Assembly: GCA_030998225.1 (NCBI GenBank)
Contig: JAPYXD010000701.1
Coordinates: 8,602,501 to 8,666,500, forward strand
Reading direction: 5' to 3'
Source of the DNA: Diplolepis rosae
Taxonomy: Eukaryota > Arthropoda > Insecta > Hymenoptera > Diplolepididae
Length of the DNA stretch: 64,000 nucleotides
Shown: in pieces, positions 34,443 to 45,432 of the stretch
Numbering within the stretch: the first letter of the stretch is position 1
Layout: each line of letters opens with the position of its first letter
Program-made: the position numbers and the translations under genes
The notes under the pieces: generated by a model
What the model saw: only the letters and a program-made list of their open reading frames with translations
Databases searched by the model: none
Told to the model about the DNA's origin: nothing

Positions 34443-34752
34443 TTAAGCAAGTAATGCCTTCAATTCAGAATCCTTGAATATTTTTTCTTTTCCACCCGCC
34501 ATGCCGGTCTTCGACATCAAAATCACCGCTCCTAAAGCGTTGAAACTACTCACGACACATTCTTCCACTAAGAGCAGCCTCACCGTCAGTCCAAGCTTAC
34601 TGTGTGACATTTTTGATCTACCTATTTTGACCAGCACTTACCGCTGCAGCCATCTATTGAAAAACTGCAAAAGCAAAGTTGTACATCTAATAACTGTATA
34701 AAGCTTCAGTTACGTGTTTCGAAAAATTGCAATGGAAATTTCTACTGTGTAT

Positions 34753-35091
34753 GAGATCGACATATTTTATTCCTTATGGTACACTTGAAATATTTTTGTG
34801 AATTTTTAAGTGATATTTTTAAATAGTCAAAAATGTAACCAATATAATTTTACTAAGTTTCTATTTTTTGAGGAATTAAAATTAATCCCTAATTTTAGCA
34901 TATAAAATTAGATTCTCTGACTTCTCCCTTTTTACAGGTTTCCAGAAAAAGTATAAACCCTGACTTTTTCAGAATATAAGGTAGAAAATTAGAAAATCAA
35001 TGGTTGAGTCGGAAAACAAACAAAATTATTCACAAAAATAGGATAATTGATTCTGCGGAGACTTCACTTTTGCTTGTCACCTTTCACTTAC
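34753..35091. other. intron of the serine protease homologue
   Basis: AT-rich sequence immediately downstream (minus strand) of the 35092-35399 exon. No exon or repeat with clear ends was found. Confidence 0.45.
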
Positions 35092-35399
35092 TGTTATTAA
35101 ACCAATATCGAACTCCTCTTCCCCAGACTCATTATACCTAGGATGCGATTCCATAGCATGAATATCATATTTTTTATTATGGATAAGCACGTAAACGTCG
35201 TAAGAAAAAATTTTTCGTTCATAAGGACGAATACAGTGTGCTGCGGATAAAACTGTGTACACGGTTACGACACTGCCAACACAATATAGTTTATGAGCCA
35301 TGGTTCTTAAAGAAACCAGCCCGGAAAATTGATTCTTTGGGACATGATACTTAATGCCATCATATATTTTACCCATCCATGGTAGTGAAGAAGGCAACC
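35092..35399 (-). CDS. serine protease homologue, exon with the His and Asp region
   Basis: A 308-bp exon between acceptor TCTATATACAG and donor ACA|GTAAGTG. After two bases completing a split codon it reads LPSSLPWMGKIYDGIKYHVP, then LVSLRTMAHKLYCVGSVVTV, VLSAAHCIRPY (the catalytic His motif AAHC) and EEEFDIGLIT (the catalytic Asp region, normally DIAL). This is the N-terminal barrel of a chymotrypsin-fold protease. The KIYDGIKYHVPKNQF segment corresponds to the activation site and new N-terminus (R/K-IVGG), but the IVGG form is not conserved (IYDG), which again suggests an SPH. The signal-peptide exon upstream and the central exon downstream were not found. It ends in phase 0, as does the exon at 29042-29158. 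Confidence 0.88.
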
Positions 35400-36379
35400 C
35401 TGTATATAGAGGAAGTTATATTTCAATAATAAAATATACAATAAACATGAGAATGTAAAGAATTAGGCTATTTAAGGTCATATACCACACCGATCAAGAA
35501 AATACTGAGTTTAGTTTCTGCAACTTATTTTGTGTGAATAATAATTATTATTATTATAATTTCCCAAAACTTTAGCAAAAAATAATTATTATTTTTTTTA
35601 AAAATTACAGTAATTAATAAAATCACTTGAAGACTGTGGTACATTCCCTTAAGGAATAGACAGAAAAAATGCTGATTATTAGAGAAATTCATTTTCTTTC
35701 TGGAGAGAAGATTGTATTCGTGAAATTTTGTCAAAAAGACCGAGAAAAAAAGTTCTTAATTGAGAAGAGGAATAAATACTTTGCATAGCCCTGTGGAGAA
35801 GAAAAAGTCGTATAAAAATGAGTGGAATATATTTTAAACTTAAGAAGAATATTCTCGTTTATAGAAAATTCCCCTTAAGATAGTTATCATGAGAAAAAAC
35901 AGGTCACTGGGAAAAAACGTTTTTTTATGATTTTAAGACTTGGAATCATATCACAGTCATGTGAAAAAAAGCATTGTATTTAAGAAAATAATTTAAAACT
36001 TACGAATAATAATACTATAATAATAATAATTTTTTTGGCTGTAAACTTTTCTCCATACAGAATAAGATATCAAGTAAAAAATTTGTGAGAACAAAGAAAA
36101 GGCACTTTTCCACTCAAAAAAATTAATACGATAATTTTTGAAAAAGTGAGCGGATTTAAATGCGTTTTTGTACATGTCAGTAGACAAAGAGAAAACACGA
36201 TTTCATCAGCCAGCCATATTGGAAAAAAGTTCAGAAAATTAGACTATTTTCAAAATTGTCACGTATCCATAACTATTATTATTGTCATTGTGTAAGGATT
36301 GAATTAAGAACAACGGTTATTTGAAATTAAAATTGACTAATTTAACTAACACAAAATACGTTGACATTTAATATTAGTT

Positions 36380-37130
36380 CGCTTCAATAAGGTCTAAAAA
36401 TTTTGCCTTTCACAATTTCTGATAAAATGTACATTTTTCGTTTTAATTTAAAAAAATACGGTTAAAATTGAAAAAATCCATTTTTAAAATGAAATATGTG
36501 AGATCGGAAAAAAACGTCAGGATGGAAAATTATTTGCCTAAATGAAGTCTACAAATTCTCATTAAAGCATTTTTCGACAGGATGTATATTTTATGTTTTG
36601 AATATAAAAAAGATTATTCAAAATTTCAATTTTTTAACGGAAATATGTGAGATAAAAAATAAGCGTTGAAATGCGAAATCGTTTGCTTGAATGAAGTCAA
36701 TGATTTTGTTCTCCTTTTAAGATATTTAGAAGAAAAAAAATTATTTCAATCACAGTTTTTCAGTTATAGAAATGTATACAGAAAATCGAGCGCAAGTACT
36801 ATGATAAGAATGTGTTACTCAAGGCTATAGAGCCTTAAGTGGATGGAATTTTTATTTCATTTGAAATAGAAAAAAAAAAATAAACCAAACAAGAGTGCAA
36901 GTTATATATATTCCGGAGCGCGATAACCAAGTCGCGCGCTCTAGTCGCGTTCAAATTTTGTTTTCTTCTTTTTGAGATATTTTGAAAATAAATTATTTCA
37001 ATTATATAATGTATTAGGCCGCTACAGAAATGTATACAGAAAATCGAGCGAGAAGCGCGAGTGTCATGATGAGAATGTGTTCCTTAAGGTCGATAGAGCC
37101 TTAAGTTTTAATGAAAGGCACATTTTTTTA
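36380..37130. repeat. dispersed repeat with degenerate ~125-150-bp units
   Basis: Recurring blocks of the form TGTGAGAT..AAAAA..CGT..GAATG..AAATGAAGTC..; followed by TACAGAAAATCGAGCG and a CCTTAAG-GATAGAGCCTTAAGT motif. It is related, in the opposite orientation, to 52260-53030, which shares TCGAGCGxGAAGC, ATGATGAGAATGTG and the CTTAAG pair. Confidence 0.7.
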
Positions 37131-37216
37131 CAACTCTAATTACATTTCGAAATTCTAAAACTACTACCCATTAAGATTTGTATTAACTTCGTCCTGTGCA
37201 TAAAAAATGTATGATA

Positions 37217-37418
37217 CTCCCTAAATCTGAATTAGTGAGAAGTCGGTCACTAATTTGCTTTAGTGAAAATTTCTACTAATCATTAGTCATTTTTCACTAT
37301 TTCTTTTATTAATTTTCAATTTTTCACTAAAGGTGTAGTGAAAAATGACTAATGATTAATAGAAATTATCGCTAAGGCAAATTATTGACCGTCTTCTCAC
37401 TAATACAGATTCAGAGAC
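37217..37418. mobile_element. CTCTCTAAATC-family MITE with CTAAT instead of CTGAT core
   Basis: 202 bp, left end CTCCCTAAATCTGAATTAG, right end CTAATACAGATTCAGAGAC, TA on both sides. Its many internal palindromes use ACTAAT/ATTAGT where other copies use ACTGAT/ATCAGT. Confidence 0.85.
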
Positions 37419-38604
37419 TAGTAAGAGTATGATTATTTTGTATACCATTAACTCGTCAAAGTTTTTATTTTTTCAGATATTTCCTGATTATCTTACAAGT
37501 GTCATTCATTTTTCCATTTTAATACGTTTGTAGGTAAATTTTTAAACGTTTTTAACAACGGAAGTGTTCATACACGGAAATTTGCAAATTCTTAGATGCA
37601 ACAGAGAAAAATAAAATGTAAACTCAAATAACCTCAAAACTTTTCTCTCTAGGGCCAATTAACTTTATTGGTTATAAAAATATCAAAATCAATAAAAAAT
37701 TTCAAAACTCACCAATGGATGAAAGAGGGCCTAATAGAATAATAAAAATGATCTTCATTTTTATGGAAAAAAGAATTAGTTTACTAAGGAACTTCAAATT
37801 GCAACTGGTATTTATAAATCAAGCCAAAGAGGATACAATTTTCAAATGATTTTATTGCTCTGTTATCTACAATAAATAGTAAAATCCTTTTATCTCCGTT
37901 CACCTTGATGTGATTACTGCCAACTTACTCTGAGACAATGCCACTTTCAAAAGGTCAATTAAATAATCATAAATTGATATTAAATATGTTTGAGTCAATA
38001 ATTAAATTTAATGGTGTTATCCATGATTCAATAATTTAGAGGATATCATTCAAAAAGAAAACCTTTTATTATATTACTTTATTTTCCAAAAAAATTCGAT
38101 AAAATTTAAATATACTTTTCAAAAACAATAATATTTGTCGAATAATGCAAACATTTCTGATCATATTGAAAATTAAATTAATTTTCTTAAATCAAGAAAA
38201 TAATAGAAACAGTAAATCTATTTGGATCAAGAAGATATAGATTTAAGAAAACATGTACTGCACTCATAGAAATGGTTCGGGAGTTTTAGCCATTTGGTTT
38301 TAGGTTAGGAATTCATAACTGTTTTTATAATATAATATGTTTCTCTGAACAATGCAGCATATTGAACACAGCAATTAAAATTTTGTGACTGAAACTGATC
38401 GAATCAGAAATATAAAATGTCAAGGCGAACAATAATTCCCAAAAAGCCGTTCACTTGAGAACTGATGTCGAATTAACTAAGCTTATTTGTGATTCTCTGC
38501 TTGAATCGACTGAAAATTTGGTCAACTGTACAACAAGAAAATTATTTGGTTGATCCGACTAAATTTAGGTTTGATTAACCAAATTAAGGTAATTTTCACC
38601 CACC

Positions 38605-39238
38605 AAAATTAGACCGCAGGCAAAAATAGATAATTTTGCTTTCAAGAATAGCAATATTATTATTGAAGGGCTAATTTGAAAGAGAAAAGATTATTCTACA
38701 TGAAAAAAATTTGAAACAGAAAAATAATTTTATTAATAAATTTTATTTTTGACCCAACTTTTTTTCTTATCGTTTCTTACCAAATTTAAAAAAATTATGC
38801 GATCCTAATAAATCATGAATCATTTTTTCAGAGAAAAGACTTCCCACAACTGCACCGTTTCTGATTTTTAAAAATAAATTCTTTAATGGCTGAAACCATT
38901 CAAAAAACATTTTCCAAAACGAAATTTTTATTAACAAATTGCTAAATTTGATAATAATTTATTCATTTTCGAAAATTGGAAATGGTTAAGTTGTAGGGAA
39001 TCTTTTTCTTGAAAAGGTGATTTGCAATTTATCAAAATCGTATAATTTTTTGAAATTTGGTAAGAAGCAATAAGAAAAAAAGTTGGGGCAAAAATAAAAT
39101 TTAGTAATAAAATTATTATTCCGTATTTCAAATTTGTTTTCATGGAAATTAGTCTTTTCTCTTCCAAAATAGCCCTTCAATAATAATATTGCTTTTCTTG
39201 AAAGCAAAATTATCTATTTTTGCTTGAGGTCTAATTTT
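38605..39238. mobile_element. fold-back element, copy 1
   Basis: 634 bp, close to a perfect palindrome: the left arm AAAATTAGACCGCAGGCAAA is answered by TTTGCTTGAGGTCTAATTTT at the right, and the similarity continues through both arms (GATAATTTTGCTTTCAAGAA, GAAGGGCTA, AACTTTTTTTCTTATCG). No coding role: the minus-strand frames of 73-78 residues lie within the arms. Confidence 0.88.
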
Positions 39239-40165
39239 CGTGGATCATCCGCATTAAGTGAAGATAAGCAAGAAACGATGCTGAGAAAAAATGCGTTTTT
39301 CTATTCGAAAGTGTCTTGTTAACTCTTAATTGATTACGTCCACACCTTTTTATCACCAAAAGAAACAGACAACCTTAAAGTCATTGGTCTTGGTCAAGCA
39401 ATGGTTGACGTGTTGGGCTTGAAAAGATAAGCGTATAGCACTACTTAATGTTAATTAGAAGCTTCCCTGGAATTCACGACCGTAGAGGGCGGTCATATTG
39501 ACCTTAAATGGTCCCTCCGAGAGAAATGCGTCGAGGGGTTCATGAGACACAAACTAGCCAGCAACATTACGCCATCTCATCAGTCGAAAGCTGCATTAGC
39601 ATTGCTAATGAGCATGATCGTTGCCATCACATGCTACACCGAACTACCAGCTTGACAATTTGAAACGAAGATCGTTCATTATTTTGCGATAGACACTTCT
39701 CTTGTACATGTATTATATATTAGCATTATAATAAAAATTCCGACAATCCCAAAATTATTATCTACAATCAGTTAGAAATGTTGTTTGTGAGAACTACATA
39801 TAGGTTCTTTTAAAATCCGTTCCAATCAATACACCGGTTTTACTTTTAAGTTTAATAAACTAAAAGAAAGACAATTAAGTATGATGTTCGTTGCACGCAT
39901 GGACATCCTTATGGCCACATCAGTCATAAGATTATCAAGAACAAACTTATCTACAATAGTTTATTTTTCGCAATTTTTCCCTCACGGGAACAATGTTTGT
40001 TTTGGTGATTTGGGCCAAAATTAAGAACTTACTAAGACAAGTCTCATGATTTTTCTTTGGATTGTGCTGACTGAATTAATAAAATCAATTTATTAGAAAC
40101 AAAAGCCAAAGAGAGGTCATGGGACCCGTCTTGTAGCATGTCTTTTATCATCTTCTGAATTTTTA
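39239..40165. other. non-repetitive intergenic stretch
   Basis: 39400-39680 is less AT-rich than its surroundings and shows a CTCF-like motif (GTAGAGGGCGGT, within 39479-39493), but no exon. No gene was recognised. Confidence 0.4.
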
Positions 40166-41195
40166 TTGGATCTATAACTTAATTCGTGCCGAAAGTCATC
40201 ATATTTTGGTTGAATTTTATGGTGAACATGCTCTAGCTGAGCGAACGTGCCAAAAGTGGTTTGCACGATTTAAAAGTGGTGATTTTGGCTTGGAAGACGA
40301 AGAACGTCCTGGGCAGCCAAAAAAAGTTTGAAGATGAAGAACTGGAAGCATTACTCGATGAAGATTGTTTCCAAACACAAGAAGAGCGCGCAGAATCTTT
40401 GGGAGTCACTCAAGCAGCCGTTTCAAAACGTTTAAAAGCAGCCGGATACATTCAAAAGCAAGGAAATTGGGTTCCACATGAACTCAAGCCGAGAAACGTT
40501 GAAAGGCGATTTGCATGTCCGAAATGCTGCTGGAACGCCACAAAAAGAAGTCATTTGTGCATCGGATTGTTACTGGTGATGAAAAATGGATCCATTACAA
40601 CCCAAAGCGCAAAAAGTCATATATGAAACCCGGCCAACCAGACAAATCAACGGCAAAGCCGAATAACCATGGCGCGAAGGTAATGCTCTGTATTTCGTGG
40701 GATCAGAAGGGTGTTCTGTATTATGAACTGCTAAAACCGGGTGAAACCATCACTGGAGAACGTTACTGAACACAATTAATCCGTTTGAAGAGAGCAATAG
40801 CCGAAAAACGCCCGGAATATGCGACCAGACACGAGGCAATAATTTTCCATCATGACAACGCTCGGCCCCATGTTGCTATTCCGGTTAAGAACTATTTGCA
40901 AAACAGTGGATGTGAAGTTTTACCCCACCCGCCTTATAACCCAGACCTTGCCCCTTCTGACTACCATTTATTAATAGGGTTCACATCAGAACAGGGTATC
41001 CAAAATTGGCTTGATTCATCTTTGGCCGCCAAGCCGGCGCAGTTCTTTTGGGATGGAATCCACAAATTGCCAGAAAGATGGGAAAAAGTCATAGCTTCAG
41101 ATGGGCAATACTTTGAATAATACTATTGTACATGTTTTTCTTAAATAAACGTTCAAATTTTGAAAAAAACCGCACGAATTAAGTTATAGATCCAA
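40166..41195 (+). mobile_element. mauritiana-like mariner, N-terminal deletion, both TIRs
   Basis: 1030 bp with perfect inverted ends of at least 24 bases (TTGGATCTATAACTTAATTC) and TA at 40164-40165 and 41196-41197. The transposase lacks about 40 N-terminal residues: it begins around EFYGEHALAERTCQKWFARF, then KKFEDEELEALLDED, an HTH (RAESLGVTQAAVSKRLKAAG), [16 protein letters not shown] (first Asp), [32 protein letters not shown] (second), HPPYNPDLAPSDYHL (third), and LPERWEKVIASDGQYFE with the stop at 41118-41120. There are frameshifts near 40320, 40515 and 40770. A deletion also removed part of the region after DYHL. Confidence 0.92.
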
Positions 41196-41302
41196 TAACA
41201 ACTATTTATTCGCTGAGATTATTACACGGGTTCCTGAAGCAAAACTCGGGTAGTAGCATCAACAAAAATTAGTTATGCTAACTATAAAAAGTAGCAGAAC
41301 TA

Positions 41303-42539
41303 TTGGGTTGTCCCATAAGTAATTGCCGATTACACATAAATGTTTTTGACCATCTTATTGAATGACTTCTGTCAATGACATTATTTTTTCCTTCTGGCAT
41401 TTGTTAGCTGTCACTCTTAGCTTGCTTTGCAAACAAATTGCGCGTAATTTCGTTCACAGTTGTTAGTTTGTCATCAACTTTAAGATGGAGTCTACAAACG
41501 AACATTTTCATCATATTTTGCTTTTTTATTTCCGTAAAGGAAAGAATGCATCACAGTCTGCCAAAAAGTTACGTGATGTGTATGGTGAGGAAGCCTTACA
41601 AGACAGACAGTGTCGAAATTAATTTGATAAATTCCGATCTGGGGATTTTTCACTCAAAGATGAGCAACGTTCAGGTCGGCCAAATGGAGTTAATGATGAC
41701 CACATTAAAGCCATAATCGAATCAGCTCGTCATGTAACTGTGCGAGCGATTAAAGAAATGTTAGAAATACCAAAATCAACAATCGAGCGTCATATACAAC
41801 GTCTTGGACTCGTTAAAAAACTTGATATCTGGATTCCACATGAATTGAAAGAAATTCATTTAACAAAACGCATCAATACTTGTGATTTGCATCATAAACG
41901 CAATGGATTCGATCATTTTTTGAAACGAATTATCACTGGTGATGAAAAATGGATTGTTTAGAATAACGTCGTTCAAAAACGATCATGGTCCAAGCGTGTT
42001 AAACCACCACAAGCAACATTGAAAGCTGAATTGCATGAAATCAAGATTATGCTGTCTGTTTGATGGAATTGGAAAGGTATGGTATTTTTTGAGCTGCTTC
42101 CAAGTAACCAAACGATTAATTCGGATGTCGACTGTCGTCAGCTAAACAAATTGAAAGCAGGGGTCAAAGAAAAATGGCCAGAATTGGTCAATCGTAAAGG
42201 TGTAATTTTTCACCGTGAGAACGCTATACCACAACACATCTTTAGCCACTCGTCAAAAATTATTAAGGCTTAGTTAGCAAGTGATGTTACATCAACCATA
42301 TAGCCCTGACCTTGCACCATCAGATTACTATTCATTTCGAACTTAGCAGAACTCCTTGAATGGTAAAACTTTCAATGATGATGAAACTGTAAAATCGCAC
42401 TTGTTTCAGTTTTTTACCGATAAAGACCAGAAGTTTTACGAGCGTGGAATCATGAAATTACCAGAGAGATGGCAAAAGGTCATTGAACAATGTAGAAAAT
42501 ATATCATTGATTAAAATTCATTCCTTGTATTTAAAAAAA
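41303..42539 (+). mobile_element. mellifera-like mariner, left TIR intact, right TIR lost
   Basis: The left end TTGGGTTGTCCCATAAGTAA follows TA at 41301-41302. The transposase starts at ATG 41485 (MESTNEHFHHILLFYFRKGK) and runs to TAA 42512-42514. It shows KFRSGDFSLKDEQRSGRP, an HTH (TVRAIKEMLEIPKSTIERHI), WIPHELKE, IITGDEKWIV (first Asp), FFELLPSNQTINS, a damaged second-Asp region (FHRENAIP), SPDLAPSDYYSF and MKLPERWQKVIEQ. At least four stops or frameshifts occur. The right end is gone near 42539. It belongs to the same family as 19619-20291. Confidence 0.9.
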
Positions 42540-42944
42540 TGTGTGTCCTTATATCAAGTAATCTTTTTAGCTGTGGTAGCAAATATTTAGCTACTGCAGC
42601 TAATTATTTTTTCTCGTGAGTTTTAGTTTCTAAAAATCGATACAATATCAATCTTTTTATCTTTCTAAAGTCTGAGTTCCAAGTAATGAAAGTTAAGAAG
42701 GAGAAAAAATAGCAATTAGAAAAACTTTGAAGCCTGAGAATTTATTTTTCAATATGTTTCAATATGTTTAAAGAATTCTCAAAATTGATGATGCACCTGT
42801 TCAACATTGAGTGCTAGAGGGTCCATTATCCATGAGTCGGACTGATTTCCGAGGGATTTGCAGCGAGGCTTGCTCGTATTTGTTGAGATATTCTGATATC
42901 TAATTATGAAAAACTCATCCTGTGTTATATTATTATATATTATA
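42540..42944. other. AT-rich sequence, no gene recognised
   Basis: Short spacer between two mariners. Nothing supported. Confidence 0.5.
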
Positions 42945-43740
42945 TTAGGTGTACAACTTTGCTTCTGCAGTTTTTCGATAGATGGCTGCAGCGATAAGTG
43001 CTGGTTAAAATAGGGTATCAAAAATGTCACACAATAAGCTTGAACTGACGGTGAGGCTGCTCTTAGTGGAAGAACGTGTCGTGAGTAGTTTCAACGCTTT
43101 AAGAGCGGTGATTTTGATGTCGAAGACTGGCATGGCGGGTGGAAAAGAGAAAATATTCGAGGATTCTGAATTGGAGGCATTACTTGCTTAAGACTCGTGT
43201 CAAAGTCAAGAAAAATTGTCAGAATCATTAGAAGTGACTCAACAAGCCATTTCGAAATGCCACAAAGACATGGGGAATGATTCAGAAGCAAAGAAAATGG
43301 ATTTCGTACGAGATGAAGCCGAATGATGTTGAACAGCGTTTCTTTGCCTGTGAAAAGCTGCTTCAAAGACAGAATCGGAAGGGGTTTTAGATCGCATTGT
43401 GACTGGCAACAGAAAATAGGCCCGCTACAATAATCCCAAGCGCAGAAAGTCATGGGGAATGCCCGGACAGTACCAAGAGAAACACGACAAAGTTATCCTC
43501 TTCCATGACAATACCCGGTCACATGTCGTAAGGCCGGTCAAGAAATACTTGAAAACGCTGAAATGGGAGGTCTTACCCCACCCGCCGTACTCTCCAGACG
43601 TTGTTCCTTCCGACTACCATTTCTTTCGATCGATAGCACACGGCTAGGCTCAACAGCATTTCCGCTCTCATGAAAAAGTAAAAAAATGGATCGATTCGTG
43701 AATCGCTTCAAAAGACGCATCGTTTTTTCGAGAAATTGCT
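42945..43740 (+). pseudogene. mauritiana-like mariner fragment, internal deletion, 3' end lost
   Basis: The left end TTAGGTGTACAACTTTGCTT follows TA and matches the mariner at 32097-34690. The coding trace starts MSHNKLELTVRLLLVEERVV, then FEDSELEALL-like sequence, NRKGF-stop-RIVTGNRK near 43390, then jumps from SWGMPGQ directly to YQEKHDKVILFHDNTRSHVV (second Asp) and HPPYSPDVVPSDYHFF (third). There are several stops. The deletion spans the region between the first and second Asp. Confidence 0.88.
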
Positions 43741-44848
43741 ATAGAAAATCCATTTGAATCATTAATTTAAAAATAAGAAGGGCCTATAAAGTATTGACTG
43801 AAGTCACGGGCATAATTTATAAAAAAATTATTTGATGGAATATTTCCAACTTTGAATTCGTAATCTACGGAAAAAACCTATCGAATTACTTAGCTCTTTT
43901 CACTCTTAATTAATTTTAATTATATGGTAATAAGTAGTAAAAGTAAAAGACAAATACAAGTGATATTTGAACAATATTTAATATGATTGTAAAACTGTTA
44001 TATTTTATGAACATATAGCTTACTGCTGTTTAATGTGTGTTTAGAGCGTTAAAAATGAATATGTAATTAATACCTAACGCTTGTGTCAGAGAAAACGTCA
44101 CGGAAAAATGGCTTGATAGAAGAGCCCTCTCTTCCCCTCCTGCACGATATTATGCATGGAATAACGTTTTTTGTTACATTGTCTTAAAATTCTGTACATA
44201 AGATGTTGAATTATATACAATAAAATTAACTTAAAAATGGTTTGTTCTGTAATGCCACACTTTGAAATTTGACGTCTGTATTCAATTTCTTTTTAGATTG
44301 CAAAGATAAAAAACAGTACCCTACAAAGTTAAGGAATTGGAAAATACAATAGACATTGATGAGTTTCCAATTCTACGTGAAGCAAAAGATCCATTAGAGT
44401 AAGGAAGCGAAAGGATAACCGAACTCGCTTTGATGAGGAGTGCCAACTTACTTGAACAGGAAAGTTAACGACTTTAGACTCCCTTCCCCTCATTCCTTGG
44501 TGCACTCTTTTTTTTCTCAGCGTTAGTTGTCAAAGTCGAGTTAAACGAACATGAAAGCTCAGATCCTTTCAAGTTCGTGTTGTCGAGAAAAAACAAAGGA
44601 ATTAGTCGGAGAAAAATGAAACACAACGAATGAATGAGTAGAAGAAAGTGTTAGGGGAAAGTTCATAAAAGATTCACTGCGATGAAATTCAGACAATGCA
44701 GGGATTTTGCAAAAAACGGAATTGTAGATGGAAACAAAATATCTTGAGAGGTTATTCTTAGTCAGCAGACTAAGAAACATGCTTACCATATATGGGTAAG
44801 GCTTTCCCAAGTGAGCCCCGATTTTGCGAAGGTTCATATTTTTCGTTG
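43741..44848. other. AT-rich sequence, no gene recognised
   Basis: Open frames here (for example 44559-44837 on the minus strand) show no motif. A Ser/Phe-rich translation of AT-rich DNA explains them. Confidence 0.45.
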
Positions 44849-45432
44849 ATATTTAGCTTAAACCGAGTTTTAAGCGTACAAAGTACATCCTGTTAATTAT
44901 GTTGTAAAATCCCCGCTTGTTTATTTTTTTATAAACAATCAATGTTTTTTGTAGTGTTTTGGAAATTAATTTTTTTCTCAGCAAGTAAGTACCCGAATTG
45001 AACAATTTTTCAATTGCAGGCCAATAAGACATGACACTACAATACAGTATTTTTTCAATTACTAAAATCTCAATTTCAATGTTTGTTGAAACAATTGTTT
45101 ATAAACAAATGAAAATAAAATCTATTTCTGCACCTCTAGGATCTACATTAACGACAACAACTTATGTAATAAACATTTGTGCATTTATTACTGAAAAAAA
45201 CGTGTAGATCGAAGTGGTTTAGTCACAACAATAACACTTTTGTGTAAGCACGCGCAACGCATAGCGCCCAACTTTCGCACTTTAACGCGCTTTTTATTCT
45301 AAGGCCGTACATATTGTTCTTTGAATGAAAGAATAATGCTACATGGGCCGGTGACTTTATTTTATTCCTTGATAAATATATAGTTACATGATTATATTAT
45401 ATTATAATATTAGCATCATACCGATCTTCAGT

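Larger units (their letters stand above)
32097..34690 (-). mobile_element. mauritiana-like mariner carrying a DD41D element and two TTAA MITEs
   Basis: Outer ends TTAGGTGTACAACTTT (left) and its near complement at 34690, with TA at 32095-32096 and 34691-34692. Remaining coding parts on the minus strand: 34690-34443 (MSHSKLGLTVRLLLVEE ... FKDSELKALLA), 33840-33494 ([37 protein letters not shown]), 33398-33056 (VLKPSETITGDRYRTQLMRL, QHDNVQSHFARP, HPPYSPDVAFSDYHF) and 32212-32097 (VTSDDQYFES then stop). Insertions at 33845-34442, 33399-33493 and 32212-33055 account for the gaps exactly. The original mariner would be about 1.05 kb after other deletions. Confidence 0.88.
30600..34752. mobile_element. 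TIR element split by two mariners (same family as 54966-56794)
   Basis: Fragments at 30600-30721, 32008-32096 and 34691-34752 can be read as one AT-rich element once the two mariners are removed (ACGAAATTGTA | TAACTG joins across the second). The right end GAAATTTCTACTGTG followed by TA matches the TIR of 54966-56794. The left limit is uncertain. It lies in the long intron of the serine protease homologue. Confidence 0.6.
35400..38604. other. AT-rich non-coding stretch with dispersed repeats
   Basis: Contains the repeat 36380-37130 and the MITE 37217-37418. No signal-peptide exon for the protease homologue was recognised. About 38480-38600 holds TTGGTT/AATCAAACC-type words seen also at 50770-51130, 60780-61280 and 63050-63240. 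Confidence 0.45.

Noticed and set aside
38931..39207. Open frames in the fold-back element
   Set aside because: They lie within inverted arms shared with 54587-54817 and encode low-complexity Phe/Lys/Asn sequence.
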